NCBI RefSeq assembly: GCF_041146795.1
Contig: NC_135170.1
Coordinates: 5,232,033-5,296,032, forward strand
Source: Maylandia zebra
Lineage: Eukaryota > Chordata > Actinopteri > Cichliformes > Cichlidae
Reading direction: 5' to 3'
DNA length: 64,000 bases
The notes below the pieces were generated by a model, which made no database searches, was not told where the DNA came from, and saw only the letters and a list, made by a program, of their open reading frames with translations. Positions 33,873 through 45,486 of this stretch are shown one piece after another (the first letter of the stretch is position 1; each line of letters opens with the position of its first letter). A program made the position numbers and the translations under genes.

Positions 33873-35240
33873 ATAGGACTACAGAAGCATTGTCAGTGAC
33901 ACAAATGCATTGGTGGTGGACTGGGACTGTATACGGCTCATTCCATCCAAAGTCATCAAATTTAAAAAAAAAGAAAGAACCCTTCCCACCATCACAAATC
34001 GTCCTTAAAATGTTCCAGTTGAAAGATATACTTTCTAATAAGATTCGTGCAAAACTTCTTGTTAACAATATATTAGTTATAGATGCATCAAATTTGTCCT
34101 CATATTAACTCACGTTCAGAGTAGAGCGAGAATCTCACATTTTTTTAAAGAGAAAGAGAGAAATTCTTCCACAAATAGTGACATAGTTACTGCAGAGTAA
34201 CAATGTCACTATTTCTGGACAACTGCAGAGGGCGCTCAACAACCTTGTTTTTATTTTGGAGCATAAGTAGAATACAGCCGTTGAGCCCCACACTGCAAAG
34301 AGAGGTGCACCTGATGAATCACTCTTATCAGTGCACGCACTCGTGCTGATTGCAACTACTTGCAATTGGTCATCAAACATTGAGTGCAATTTCTGAGCAG
34401 CCATCGATGTTTCCTAATCACAAAAAGCTGCAGTTCTATGTTCACTCTAATGTGACTGAGCCATTGGCAAACTGGCAGCAATATTTTTAAACTTGAAAAA
34501 AAAATTGGTTCACCTCTTTGCTTTTAGGGTTTTGGATAAAAATGCACAGACCTGCTTTATTTTAAACTCCATGTACAGCTGCCAACTGAGAGAACAATGT
34601 TTTGTGTGTTTTTGTGTGGAGATGATTATTATATGTAGCATAATGATATAAGTGGTTATAACTCATTATTCATATATAGGGATTGAAAAAGGCCTGTTCT
34701 TGGAAAAAACAGGAGATCCCTCCTTTCAGAGCATTTGAAATTCTATATAATTGGTTTAAAAGCAAAGACAGTCAAACTGATGGTTCCAGGTCTCATTGTT
34801 TAACTAAGATCTTATTTTATTTTAACAGAGAAACAAATTGTGACCCTGAAGTAACATTTCTGTAAAGGTTTGATGAGAAAAACTGACATCCCTATAGTAA
34901 CCCTTAAAAAAATTATCTAAAAATTAAATTTTTAGAAAGTAGCATCAATTGGTGATTATAAATTTCCCATAGCTTTGAATATGACTGCGAATGGTCTGCC
35001 TGCAGTTTAAACTGCCAAAAGTCATGTCCACCTCATTTCATCCATTACTTACTGCTACGTGCATTAACTATTCATTTTTGGGAATTAAAGTAGCGGCAAG
35101 TTATTTGGGAGCTGAAGAGGAATAAAGAATCTCATCAGGATTTAGAATATCTGCCCTCTATGTGTCACCTCAGTATTATCCCCACTTGTCTTTTTAAAGA
35201 AGTCTTTGACACTATTGGACACGGAAAAAAACTAATCTTG
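33873..35240. other. Intergenic stretch, no gene recognised
   Basis: No splice-flanked exon. I looked here for a relic of DUSP3 exon 1, which the duplication model predicts, and did not find one by reading. Confidence 0.4.
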
Positions 35241-35244
35241 ATGC

Positions 35245-35440
35245 AACAGTTCTTTCAAATTTTAGGCCAATCTCATTAAACTTCCTTTCCTGTCCAAAGT
35301 CCAGGAGAAAAATTGAAATAAATGAAATATTTCAGTTCAGGTTTACATTGCGCTGAAACTGTGTTTTTAAAAGTTTTTAATGATCTTTTAATAATTGCTG
35401 CCTCAGGTAACTGCCATTTTAGTGTTTTTCAACCTTTAGT
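35245..35440 (+). mobile_element. LINE RT relic (plus strand)
   Basis: TTTAGGCCAATCTCATTAAA reads as the FRPISL block and is followed by a degenerate PFLSKVQEK block. A later stretch reads SGLHCAETVFLKVFNDLL, corresponding to the [22 protein letters not shown] block of copies 1 and 2. Old and broken. Confidence 0.5.
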
Positions 35441-35489
35441 TTTTCATTTGAGGAACAAATAAATTCTGTTGTAAAAGAACCGCCTTTGA

Positions 35490-35990
35490 ATATTCTAGAA
35501 AGTTGATTTTCTTAATCTAAAAGCAACACAGCAGCACTTTTTTAAGACCGGTGAGTAATGGCTGTACATTTCAGGAGAGAACTCTCTAGTATATATGAAG
35601 GACAGACAAGAAGCACTGTCTGCTAGAGTTTAACAAATGTCCTCCTCACAAACCTAGGCTTGGATAGATAAGGGAAGCATATCTGCACATAACATGCACC
35701 CACGCATCCTTCTTCCTCAGCTGCTGTGTTTATGCTTTCATGTATCTGTCCTGATTCCAGAGTTGGCGTTCAGTTTGAGCTCCAGTCTGCAGTCTGCTCT
35801 ATTTTTAGCTCTGAGGCAGGAGGTGCTAAGTGAGGCAGCCGTCCCAGAAGTTCACAGTGAAAAGAAGCACATCTCTCTGAGGCACAGCATGATGGGAAAA
35901 GGAAACATGGAAAAATGGTGATCCTATACTTTGTCCATTGACTTGCACACCTGGGAGCTTCAGAAGAACCTGTTTAACTGTAACAATTAG
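35490..35990. repeat. Noncoding paralogous block X1
   Basis: About 500 bp with strong similarity to 48725-49230 in DUSP3 intron 1, same orientation. The core (35640-35905) is close to identical apart from indels of 8 and about 12 bp, which rules out a shared reading frame. It lies 8.7 kb downstream of the prl188 start; its partner lies 6.1 kb downstream of the prl177 start. Order and strand are therefore the same as for the prolactin genes. Confidence 0.75.
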
Positions 35991-36416
35991 CACTATGACT
36001 GAGTTAATATGTATCTTTTTAGCCTACATGAGTAAATAAAAAACTGACATTCGTCTGAAAATTGGGTTGCCGGGGTAGAAATATCATGAGTAGATAGGCA
36101 TAGCACTCCATATCACAACATAACCACTTTTACAGGATGCGCTCATTGAGAAAAAGTCCCACTGTGTTCGGTAATGTTTGGAGAAGTTTGAATTTTGATC
36201 TCGTCTTCTTGAAGTATCAAAGGAAAACCCAAGCAACTCAAAGGGATCATGGATTAATAAAAAAGTTTAGCGATTCTGATTCCATTATTTATATCATTTA
36301 TTGATTTCATTCCTAATTGATCCTTGTGATTTCTCACTGGGCTCTCATTGGCTCAGCTTTGAGAGTCACCACTATCGCTAAGCAGCAAAAACATTACATT
36401 TATGCATTTATGTGAT

Positions 36417-36570
36417 CAGTGTTGGTCATTACTCAAAAAAGTCATGTACTACACATATTACACAGAACTGCTTTCTTAAAAGTGATGCAGTAATTACTCC
36501 CAGGAGAAAGTAATTCATTACATTACTTGTTATATTACTTTCACGTTTCTCTGTAAAATGACCTGAACTG
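36417..36570. mobile_element. Possible MITE relic (GTGTTGGTCATTACT terminus)
   Basis: CAGTGTTGGTCATTACTC followed by several AGTAATTACT/TTACATTACTTG motifs resembles a widespread fish MITE with alternating GTAAT motifs. The opposite end and target duplication were not found. Confidence 0.35.
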
Positions 36571-36965
36571 CATTGTCTCATAATTATCATTTAACATTGT
36601 AAACATATAGGGTGTAGTCCCACACACCAACGCAGTTCTTTATCCTTATGAGGACACATATATCATCTTTTTCTTAGGTGGTGATAGCCGCAGTGATTCT
36701 ACTTTACCTGAACAGGTAGAAACAGAGGCTGCCTCATAGGACAGCCAGATTACATATATGTGACGTTATAAAATATGATGCATTATTTTAGATTAAACAA
36801 AATATAAAGGTGAACCCAACCTTAAACATTTGCAGCAGTTATATTAATTAATAATAATATATAATATTATATTATAATGCATTAAGACCTCACAGTCAAA
36901 GGGTCAGGAAACAGAGACACACAGTTTTAGAAACTCTGCCTATCTTGCTGGAGACAATAGCTTTA

Positions 36966-37178
36966 TTTAAGATAAGATAAGATAAACCTTTATTAGTTCC
37001 ACATGTGAGAAATGTTTTGGTCATGGCAGAGAGTACAAAGAAACCTAATAGAATAGAATAAGATAAAATAGAATAACATACTATACAAAATAGATTAAAA
37101 TACTTTGTTATGTTAGAAAATTGCTCTTGGTAATATTGCACAGGGTGAAACAGGGTGAAAGTTACCATTGTGCATTGG

Positions 37179-37258
<80 letters not shown>

Positions 37259-37735
37259 TCATCTGCAGAGACCATGTTGTGGAGTCTGACAGCAGTAGGA
37301 AGGAAAGACCTGTGAAATCTCTCCGTCCCACACCGTGGGTGCTGCAGCCACTGAAGGAGCTGCTCAGTGCTGTCACAGTCTGATCCGCCTGTTCAGTCTC
37401 TTCCTATCCCCGGCAGAGAGGCTGCCACCCCAGCAGACCACACCGTAAAAGATGGCTGAGGCCACCACAGAGTCATAGAAGGTCTTCAGGAGTGGGCCCT
37501 TCACTCCGAAAGACCTGAGTCTCCACAGCAGGTACAGCCTGCTCTGCCCTTTCCTGTAGAGGGTGCCTGAATTGTGAGTCCAGTCCAGTTTATTGTTCAG
37601 ATGAACAATGAAGTACCTGTAGCTGTTCACAGCCTCGATGTCGATACCTTGGATGTTAAGCGGTTGCAGTTGAGGATGTTTGTGCCTGTGGAAGTCTACC
37701 ACCAGCTCCTTGGATTTTCTAATGTTTTTCTAGTT
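36966..37735 (-). mobile_element. 5'-truncated LINE of a second type (Rex1/CR1-like)
   Basis: The 3' tail of GATAA repeats plus CCTTTATTAGTTCCACA begins near 36966. The minus frame 37373-37702 encodes the C-terminal part of an RT protein (VDFHRHKHPQLQPLNIQG, YRKGQSRLYLLWRLRSFGV, FYDSVVASAIFYGVVCWGG), which differs from the other LINEs in the window. A GT array (37181-37257) lies in its 3' untranslated part. Clade assignment is tentative. Confidence 0.75.
37181..37257 (+). repeat. GT microsatellite inside LINE 3' region
   Basis: About 38 perfect GT units. Frames reading through it give runs of Val-Cys or Thr-His and are not genes. Confidence 0.95.
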
Positions 37736-38224
37736 ATATAGAATAAAGAAATAAATTCATCATTGCTTCACAAAATATTAGCATTGTATTAGATGATGTA
37801 TGAGGTGAGGAAACGTAAAAGTGTAATGTGTCCATATGAGAAATAGGTTCTCAGTATGCTAACATGTCAGCATATGAGTGAGTCATTCATATATACATGT
37901 ATGCAGTTTAAGAACTTACATACATAAAGAATAAACCATACAATGAAACAATCAACAATGAAACAATCTTTTTTAAAATGCTTATTTTCAAACAGTTTAT
38001 TTTCATAGAATGAAATTATTAAATTATAAACTAAGTATAACAGCTGCTGGTTGTTAAACAGCGCCTCCACTGGTGGGTTTGGAGCTGAGGAGGACCTCAG
38101 GAAGAAGCTGCTGCTTTTGCTTCTATGTAGCCAGCGTGGTTGATTTCATCGTATTTTATTGTGCTGAATGTTCACATTGGTTGGGATGACTTTAGGTTTG
38201 ATTAGGAGTCACATTCAAGTTGAA

Positions 38225-38695
38225 TTTTAGTCCATTTGATTTACATAGCACCACTAACAATTGTCTTATATTATAAAGTAAAAACCCTACAGTAATAGAT
38301 CAAACAATCCTCTCAGACCAAACACTTGGGGACAGTGAGGAGGAAAAACTCCCTTTTAACAGGAAGAAACCTGACACCTGATGGGAGAGCACAGAAAAAT
38401 GTTACTGAGATGCAGTCGGGATATTTTAACTCACTCAGAGGGAAAGACAAGAGTGGAGCAGAAGTGCTCAGTGCATGATGGCAGGTTAACCAGCAGTTGT
38501 AGCCTGTAAGGATGGGTCACGGACAGCTGATTGATCTGTAACTATAAATAAATATTTATTAAAGAAGAAAGTTTTGTGTCTAATCTTAGAAGAAGAGAGT
38601 GTCTGTGTTCTGAATTCAAACTGGGACCTGGTTCCACAGAGGGGCAGACTACATCCCATTCAACTTTTAGAAACTCAAAGAACCACCAGAGTGAA
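38225..38695 (-). mobile_element. LINE 3' relic
   Basis: Shares TCCCTTTTAACAGGAAGAAACC, the GACAGTGAGGAGGAAAAAC-type block, and then GTGTCTGTGTTCTGAATTCAAACTGGGACCTGGTTCC with the family at 30718 and 53698, in the same orientation. Diverged, with internal deletions. Confidence 0.65.
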
Positions 38696-38776
38696 CAACT
38701 TTCTCTGTAGCAACACAGCTCATGACTTTTTAACAGTGGCTCCCTGTCCTGGTACTCCTATAACATAACCATACAC

Positions 38777-39377
38777 TGTCACATGGGATGAGCCGTGTGG
38801 AGAAAATAAATGAGGATCCAAGTGCAGGCACTCGCTGAGATGTGAAGGTGGTTTATTGTAAAATAAAGCACAAGGTGAAAAATGGCAAAACGGAACTAAA
38901 GATAATCTGAACTGGGAAAAACTAAACAGCAAACATGAACACGAACATGAGGGAGGGTGAGCAGAGGCACAGGAAGGTGGACGGCAGGGAAAACACACGG
39001 AGAATACACAGTAGGGTCACAGTTGACTCACACACAGACCAGCAACTAGTACACGAGTAGACATGACTTACATACACACAAAAGAACACAGGGAGATTAC
39101 AAACAGGTGGGGAACACAGCTGGGAGTAATTGACAAGACGAGACAGGGGAAGCAAAACTGAATACACTGACATCAGACATGAACCTTCAAAGTAAAACAG
39201 GAAACAAGAGACAATTCTCAAGACACAGACTTGACACTGAACTAAAAGGGACACCTGGAAAACTCAGACCCGATACTGACACAGAACCAAAACCTACGAA
39301 CAAACAAAGACATCAAGAAATCAAAGATTAACAATACAAAACAGAAAACGCTGGGTCACCGACCCAGGACCGTGACA
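38777..39377 (-). mobile_element. Solo LTR, 601 bp
   Basis: Starts TGTCACATGG and ends CCGTGACA on the plus strand, so TGTCAC/GTGACA are inverted termini. Read on the minus strand it begins TGTCACGGTCCTGGGTC, as in gypsy-type fish LTRs, and AATAAA lies near its 3' part. No internal region and no clear target duplication remain. It interrupts a sequence that exists without it at about 39990-40150. Confidence 0.65.
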
Positions 39378-39984
39378 TTGCAATCTACACTACAGCTCAA
39401 AAGTCTGAAGTGAATTAGAAACGTCTTATTTTCTCACAACAGTGAAATTCTCTTTAATGTTTTACTAAATTATTGGAAATGTAAAGAAATATAAACAATC
39501 ACTGGTAACATTTATCATAAGTAACGAATGAGATTTAGTGAAATATCTACATAAGTGTAGTGTTCGGAGTGATCATGAGACACTGTGGTAAAGTTTCACA
39601 GGATTATTTGCAGATAGTTATGAATCCAGGATAAACACTGTGGGCTCCAGGAGACGGGGCAGAGGTACTGCAGGCTGTCTGAAGGCACACTCACACACTG
39701 TCACAGAAGAGTGCAGGGATCCAAACAAGCTGACTCCAAACTTTTACATGTGTACGTGTGTCTGTAACTGATCAGGATTTTTAGTTGTGTCTATCATCAA
39801 AAACTGAGTTGAAGTGTTTTAACTCTGATGGCAAACTCTCCCTAACACGTCCACTTCATGCATGCTTCCTGATCTGTCACGCTCATCAGTGGCTCATGGA
39901 TGTCTGTACTTGACCACAGAGGCAGAGCATCGTTCAATCCTGCCAGCTGCCTATCTAGGGAGCATTTCAAGGATGACAGACTCC

Positions 39985-40155
39985 ACTTTCTCTGCAGCAA
40001 GACAGCTCATAACGTTTTAACAGTGTCTCCCTGTCCTCATACTTCTATATCATCTTCTCTAATAGATCTACAAATCTACACTACAGCTCAGAAGTGTGGA
40101 GAGAATTTAAAATGTGTTGTTTTCTGAAAACGTGTAAATCCTGTTTGATGTTTAG
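39985..40155. repeat. Local paralogous repeat carrying alternative LTR insertions
   Basis: Matches 38680-38776 plus 39378-39470 (CAGCTCAT, TCCCTGTCCT, CTACACTACAGCTCA, TTTAATGTTT-type blocks). The first copy is split by the 601-bp LTR; this copy is followed at 40156 by a different LTR. The similarity continues at 40757-40870 versus 39470-39560. Confidence 0.65.
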
Positions 40156-40752
40156 TGTGGGATTATAATATTATCTTATGCCATGTTATACCCCTGATTA
40201 ATGATTGTGAAATTATTATGTAGTTTTAGTTTGCATTATTCTCCTGAATTAGAAGAAGGTGATAACTCTTGCATTAGTTAAACTGATTTGCATTACATTA
40301 GACTGCTGATTTATTGTGAATGGATGATATTGTTTTATGATGCACTATACTGCTGAGTTAAGAAGAGAATATTGTGTGCAGAGAGTCAGGGCCTTGGTGC
40401 TCTGATAGCAGAGGAGACAGAGCACATTCCACAGGAGGTTCACCCCACCACCTTGTTGGGAGCAGAAAAACAAGGAGCCGAGGTCATAACTTAGGCGCTG
40501 TGTGAGAGAAAGAATGTGAATGTTTAGGCTTTTACGACTAGGTGCGGGCCACTAGAGGCTATAAGAGTTTGAGCAACCCTCCACCAGTTTGAGATTTGCT
40601 GTGACCCTCTGCATGCATGTCTCCCCATCCGGATGGTTTATGCTCATAAAGTGTTGAATTGTATGGAATTAAAGATTGTTGATTGAGCATTGATACACCG
40701 AGTATTGTCCTTCCTTCAGCCCAAAGATCGAAAGAATTGGGAGGATTTAACA
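40156..40752 (+). mobile_element. Solo LTR of an endogenous retrovirus-like element, 597 bp
   Basis: Begins TGTGGG and ends TTTAACA, flanked by a 4-bp direct repeat TTAG (40152-40155, 40753-40756). It contains TATAAG near 40560 and an ATTAAA near 40670 in the order expected of U3-R. The paralogous sequence around 39470 lacks it, giving an empty-site comparison. A 4-bp duplication is usual for gamma/epsilon-type retroviruses; no internal genes are present. Confidence 0.75.
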
Positions 40753-40870
40753 TTAGTAACAGCAAATTAGTCAGAAATGTAAAAATATGAATGTTTAACA
40801 GTAACTTTGATCATGAATCATGGATGGGGTTTAATGAAACATCTACACGTGTACAGAGGCCCGTCTGTTT

Positions 40871-41625
40871 ATCATGTTAAAGCCCAACTAATCAGTCAAC
40901 AAACTTTTATCGAAGGACATCAACACTGACCAAAATTATTTTGTCAACTAAGATAGTAATACATTTTGTCACATTAGAGTCTTGAACGCCCCATTTTCTC
41001 TTCCTTATTGTGATTACATCAAGTTTGCACTTTTCTATAAAAACACTGGCACTCACATATCTTCAAAACCCTCGGGGTTTTTTTCTCAGTTTCACAAATG
41101 GAATAGTTTTTATTTCTTAAAATAAAAAATAAAAAAATGTTTCCCCTTTTGTAGTTTAATTGAAATTAACCGCAAAATCATCGAAGACTTAAACTGGTGT
41201 GTTTAAATTCAGCAGTTAGTGCAAGTTCGACTTTATATTAAGACTTCAGTATGAAACCATCTTTGAAACAGCTTTCAGTTCAAGCAGACGTGTCAGGTGA
41301 GTATTTGAACCAATGAATGTGGGTCAGTTCTACAGTCATCGGTCTATCCCAGACCATCCCAGCTTGCAGGGCAGATTATCGACTACGCCTTGAGTGGGGG
41401 TGGGGTTAACATTTTGCACAGTCTGTTGTCTTTTGTTTGTTGTTGGCACAGTTTGTATTGTATTACAACATTATATATGTGCATTTGTAGGAATTCTTCA
41501 TGAGCCAAAAGAACATACTCCTTAATCTTAATTTTGTTCCTTCCTAAATTATCAAAAGTCCTTTAAGGAACAAGTGAGTGTAACCATTTACTCTTTTAAG
41601 TCCATTTTTTGACTGAAATGTGAGC
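40871..41625. other. Intergenic stretch, no gene recognised
   Basis: AT-rich; nothing supported on either strand. Confidence 0.4.
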
Positions 41626-41629
41626 CAAT

Positions 41630-42195
41630 GAAGAAAAATTAAAATGGGAGAAACATGAACCGTCTTTCTAGGCCCCGTTCTGCTTCTTGTTGTCGTCTTT
41701 TCAGCTGAAGGTTTTTCAAGAAGGTTTTACAACAACCTGATTAATAGCTGAGAATAGAAAACACAACTTGAACACACAGTTTTCCAAATTGTAGGAGATG
41801 AAAGATAGCAGTCTGACATGTTTTTAATGTGAGTGTTAAATGACACCTGAATAAAAATCTTCACAGTGTCACCGTTTTGGCCAAGGTAATGACATCAATA
41901 CTAAACATCTTATTTGACACCATCTTTCTAAGATTTATATACAAAGTACAATAACCTTGGTTTTTCTGAATTTAGAATTAGAAAACTAATTAGAGGTCCA
42001 GGTCTTTATGTCGGTAGTTTATTTGTGTCATTTGGCTTCATAGACAAGTACAACTGGCTATGCTGATGAACGCTGACCTGAGGCCAAGAAGAACAAGCAG
42101 AAGCCATAAGAAGGTCATGACTAACCTGCAGTAGTGTTTCTGTGCTATGACGAACTCTGACTGCAAATCTTCAAATTAGTTGGATTTTAGAAAAA
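41630..42195 (-). mobile_element. Old LINE relic upstream of prl177
   Basis: On the plus strand it shows ATGAAGAAAAATTAAAATGGGAGAAA, GGCCAAGGTAATGACATC, TTTGGCTTCATAGACA and AGAAGCCATAAGAAGGTCATGAC in the same order as the RT region of the 30718 LINE. Many indels. It marks the 5' limit of detectable prl188/prl177 promoter similarity. Confidence 0.6.
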
Positions 42196-42295
42196 ACAGA
42201 ACCTGTAAAAACCATTTCAGACTTAAAAGAACAATAAATATCAAGAGTAGAAAAGTTGAAGCTGGAAACTTGAAATACTAAAAAGAACACCTGAG

Positions 42296-42661
42296 AAGCT
42301 GTTGGTCAGTCACGTGAACCTGCAGGTGCCACCGTGCTATTACAGAACATTAATGTTTTTATTTATTCAGTCAATTAAGAGTAAGGAGGGACGTTTTCCA
42401 CCTTCATGCAACACACACAAACACACACAGAGTTGTCAAACTGCAATTACGTCCTGTTGCATCCATTCAAAGCCCCTCTGCCATGTTTCTCATTATAAAC
42501 TGGTTCCAGCACGTTCTTGGTAATTAGCACAGAGTCACCCTGCTGCTGCATAACCAAACGACCGGAGCCAAGAAATTATAAAATGGAGGCACAAAGGAGC
42601 AAAAGGCAAAAGTGACAAGAAGACGAGGAACCAGAAGCTGACGGACGGCAAAAGAAGAGAG
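42296..42661 (+). promoter_or_regulatory. Promoter and 5' UTR of prolactin 177
   Basis: TATAAAA at 42577-42583 predicts a start near 42605. Shared with the prl188 promoter: the TGCATAACCAAAC block, CATTCAAAGCCCCTC, CATTATAAACTGGTTCCAGCA and TATAAAATGGAGGCA. The distal Pit-1-like site is degraded by one base (TTTATTCAG, 42362-42370) and the CA array is reduced to a few interrupted units. These differences could separate expression of the two hormones; that is inference. Confidence 0.7.
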
Positions 42662-45003
42662 ATGGCTCAGAGAAGAATCAGGGGAGGCAAACTCGTGATG
42701 GGTGAGAAGAGCTCAGCCAATACAAAGCTTCATAGTGCTCTACAGATCATTTACTTGCTCAAAAAATGTAAAGAAATGAAAAACATTAAACCTGAGATTC
42801 TACCCATAAGAGGATTTTAGCTTAATTACAGTTAGAACCAATATTACCAGTTTGCTCACCAGCTCACAATCAAAGTTTTGGTCTTTAGCAACCACATTTC
42901 GGAAATCTCTCGCACAAATATTCATTTAAATGTGAAAGATTTGGAAGACAAAAGTTACCATACATCAGAGATGTACTATATATATGATATGAAAAATTAT
43001 TCCTTCAATCATTCATCTTAGAAAAATAATTTACAAAGATGTGAAATAACCTGCATTTATTTTTTGTTTATTTATGATTCACTGCACCAGATTTAATAAT
43101 ATTATGAGTATAAAGCCACGGCATTGCTCAAATTCTATTATTGTTGGTTTGGCAGCCCTTAAGAGGACAGTGCTAATAATAATGATAAATGAAAACTTTT
43201 ATTTTAAACTTTTACAGCTATTTGTATGAGACCTTTTATAGAACAGGTTATAAATGTAGCTGAAAGACTGCTTGAGGAGTGTACTTATTAAATAAAAGGG
43301 AAAAAGCCAAAAGGACACCAAACTGTGGCCCTGCAGCTGCTTTCTCTAACTCTGCCTCCGCTCATCTTTTCATGCTTCACAGTGTTGTGTGTGGTGGCAA
43401 TGTGCAGAGCCGTCCCCATCAACGACCTCATCTATCGAGCCTCTCAACAGTCTGACCAACTGCACGCGCTCAGCACGATGCTCACCCAGGAGCTGGTCTG
43501 TACCTGTGTGTGTGTGTGTGTGTCTGTCTGTGTTTGCACTGTAAATAAAATGTCACAGTCTCCCTAAACATAAAAAACACAAACTTCCTGTTTAAACGCT
43601 GATGCTTCCTTATTAGCTCGACATGCAGTGCAGTGGGTCTGCTTGAAGCTGCCTCATTAGCAGTTTTCTAAGTTACAACATTTGGTTAAACTCTTGAAAA
43701 AGCAGCAGCCTTTGTGTTGAATTAAAGCCTGCCAAGCAGTTGTTGGTTATAAGGTAAGTTAAGATAACCTTTATTAGTCCCACACTTGGGAAATTTGTTT
43801 TGTTACAGCAGAAAATATGTATGGTCATAAGTGTAAGATGTCTCTGGCAAAAGGTCGGCAGCCTTAACCAGGTTTCCTTCATGGGTCGACCTTCAGGATC
43901 AATAAAGTTTTATTGAATTGCGCTGAAAAGTGGATAGTGCAAAGTTATATAGAAAAATTAGAAAAACACTGGAATAAGATAAGAATAAGATACTGTACAC
44001 AACTGTACACAGTAGAATAGAATAGAATAAAATAAAAATACTATATACAATAGAATAAAATAAAATACAAATGCTATTTTCAATTGAGTATAATACAACA
44101 ATGCCAGAAAAGAGTATTGCTATCAGTGATCAATAAAAGTCAGCATGCTAAAGCCTGAACAATCTGTCTGATTTTTTCCCATTTACTTAAACAGCAGGGC
44201 TCTGAAGTATTCCCTATAGACAGGGTTCACGCGTGCCACACCTCCTCTCTACAGACCCCCACTGACAAGGAGCAAGCACTTCAAGTATCAGTAAGTCATT
44301 TTACTTCAACCTTGCCTACTCTCCGTCACACTGTTGCTATGTCATATCTCTGATATCTTCAATATCTCTGCATCTCTGCTCACACAAGGCACAATTTATT
44401 CAAGAGCCCCTTCAAACAGTAGTTTAAAGCCAACGAGAACAAAGGTGTCTTCATCTCACTGAGACATTATGTGCACACATGTTTTCCTCTGTTTTCCCAA
44501 AATCTCCTTCACCTTATTGTTTGGATTTCTCCTCTAGGAGTCAGATCTGTTGTCCCTGGCTCGCTCCCTCCTGCAGGCTTGGTCGGGCCCTCTTGTAGTC
44601 CTGTCCTCCTCTACTAACGTCCTCCCGTACTCAGCCCAAAGCACCTTATCCAAAACTATCCAGAAGATGCAGGAGCACTCCAAAGACCTTAAGGATGGCC
44701 TGGATATACTATCTAGCAAGGTGTGTGGGCTGCAAACAATAATTTCTGAATATGCATTTATTTGAACCAAGAATATTTAAAAATAAAGTCAAATGAAAAT
44801 AATTTTTCCCGGACTCTGTTTGTGTCCAGATGGGTCCAGCTGCTCAGACCATCACTTCACTTCCATTCATAGAGACCAATGAGATCGGCCAGGACAAGAT
44901 TACCAAACTGCTGTCCTGCTTTCGCCGGGACTCGCACAAGATCGACAGCTTCTTGAAAGTCCTGCGCTGCCGGGCAGCAAACATGCAACCCCAGATGTGC
45001 TGA
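42662..45003 (+). CDS. Prolactin, 177-residue form (PRL177 / prolactin II)
   Basis: Five coding exons: 42662-42701, 43383-43495, 44198-44290, 44538-44720 and 44830-45003, with GT/AG borders. The product is 200 residues: a 23-residue signal peptide (MAQRRIRGG... MCRA) and a 177-residue hormone starting [10 protein letters not shown], as in tilapia PRL177. Mature cysteines are at 41, 150, 167 and 177. It is 11 residues shorter than PRL188 because exon 3 lacks five codons and exon 5 lacks six (the INFNFL stretch before LLSC). PRL177 is secreted with PRL188 and is known in tilapia for weaker osmoregulatory and some growth-hormone-like activity. ATG 42662 is supported by alignment with prl188 exon 1. 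Intron 2 carries a LINE tail absent from prl188. Confidence 0.95.
43752..44130 (-). mobile_element. LINE 3' tail in prl177 intron 2
   Basis: CCTTTATTAGTCCCACACTTGGG near 43768 matches the 3' end of the 36966 LINE; a series of AATAGAATAAAATA motifs follows. A roughly 100-bp piece ending CAATAAAGTTTTATTGAATTG (43820-43920) looks like a second, smaller insertion. No coding part. Confidence 0.55.
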
Positions 45004-45480
45004 AGAGTGGCTGTCCAGCCTGAATCTGTGAAAAGATCGTTCTTACAGCTTCTATTGCTTATCAAATAGAGAATTGCTCATGATAGAAATTTGCTGTCTT
45101 AGATATTATCTGGTTTGCTAATTAGTAAGCTTTTTAGGCTTCAGGGATTAAGGATAAGGAGGAATTATAAGGCAGGAAACTATCCATGGTTTGACTCTTT
45201 TAGCACAGTGAGTAAAACAGTGATCTTACTTTCCACTGAGCTAATTCTGTGTGTAAAATCTCTGTGACTCCTCCTTGTCTTTTCCTTCTGTTGCAGCAGA
45301 ATCCCCTGAAAGCTAATCTACTAAAGATGAAATCTAGGGCTTCAATGAAGAGTTATGTTTTCTTCCTAACTAGTGCTTAGTTGATGAGAAACTGCAGCAT
45401 TTGACTTGAGTCGTGTCTTTTAAAAAGCTTTGTGAATTCAGTGCCTTTTAAGTAAACGATTTCTTTAAAATCTGTATTTC

Positions 45481-45486
45481 AATAAA
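45481..45486 (+). terminator. Polyadenylation signal of prl177 (AATAAA)
   Basis: AATAAA 478 bases after the stop, in the same context as the ATTAAA of prl188. Confidence 0.75.

Noticed and set aside
34135-34404. Minus-strand 89-codon frame (MAAQKLHSM...)
   Set aside because: No recognisable domain, no splice partner, and the region shows no sign of conservation that can be judged here.
35694-35921. Plus-strand frame in block X1 (MHPRILLPQ...)
   Set aside because: Its paralogue at 48725-49230 has 8- and about 12-bp indels that break the frame, so the similarity is noncoding.
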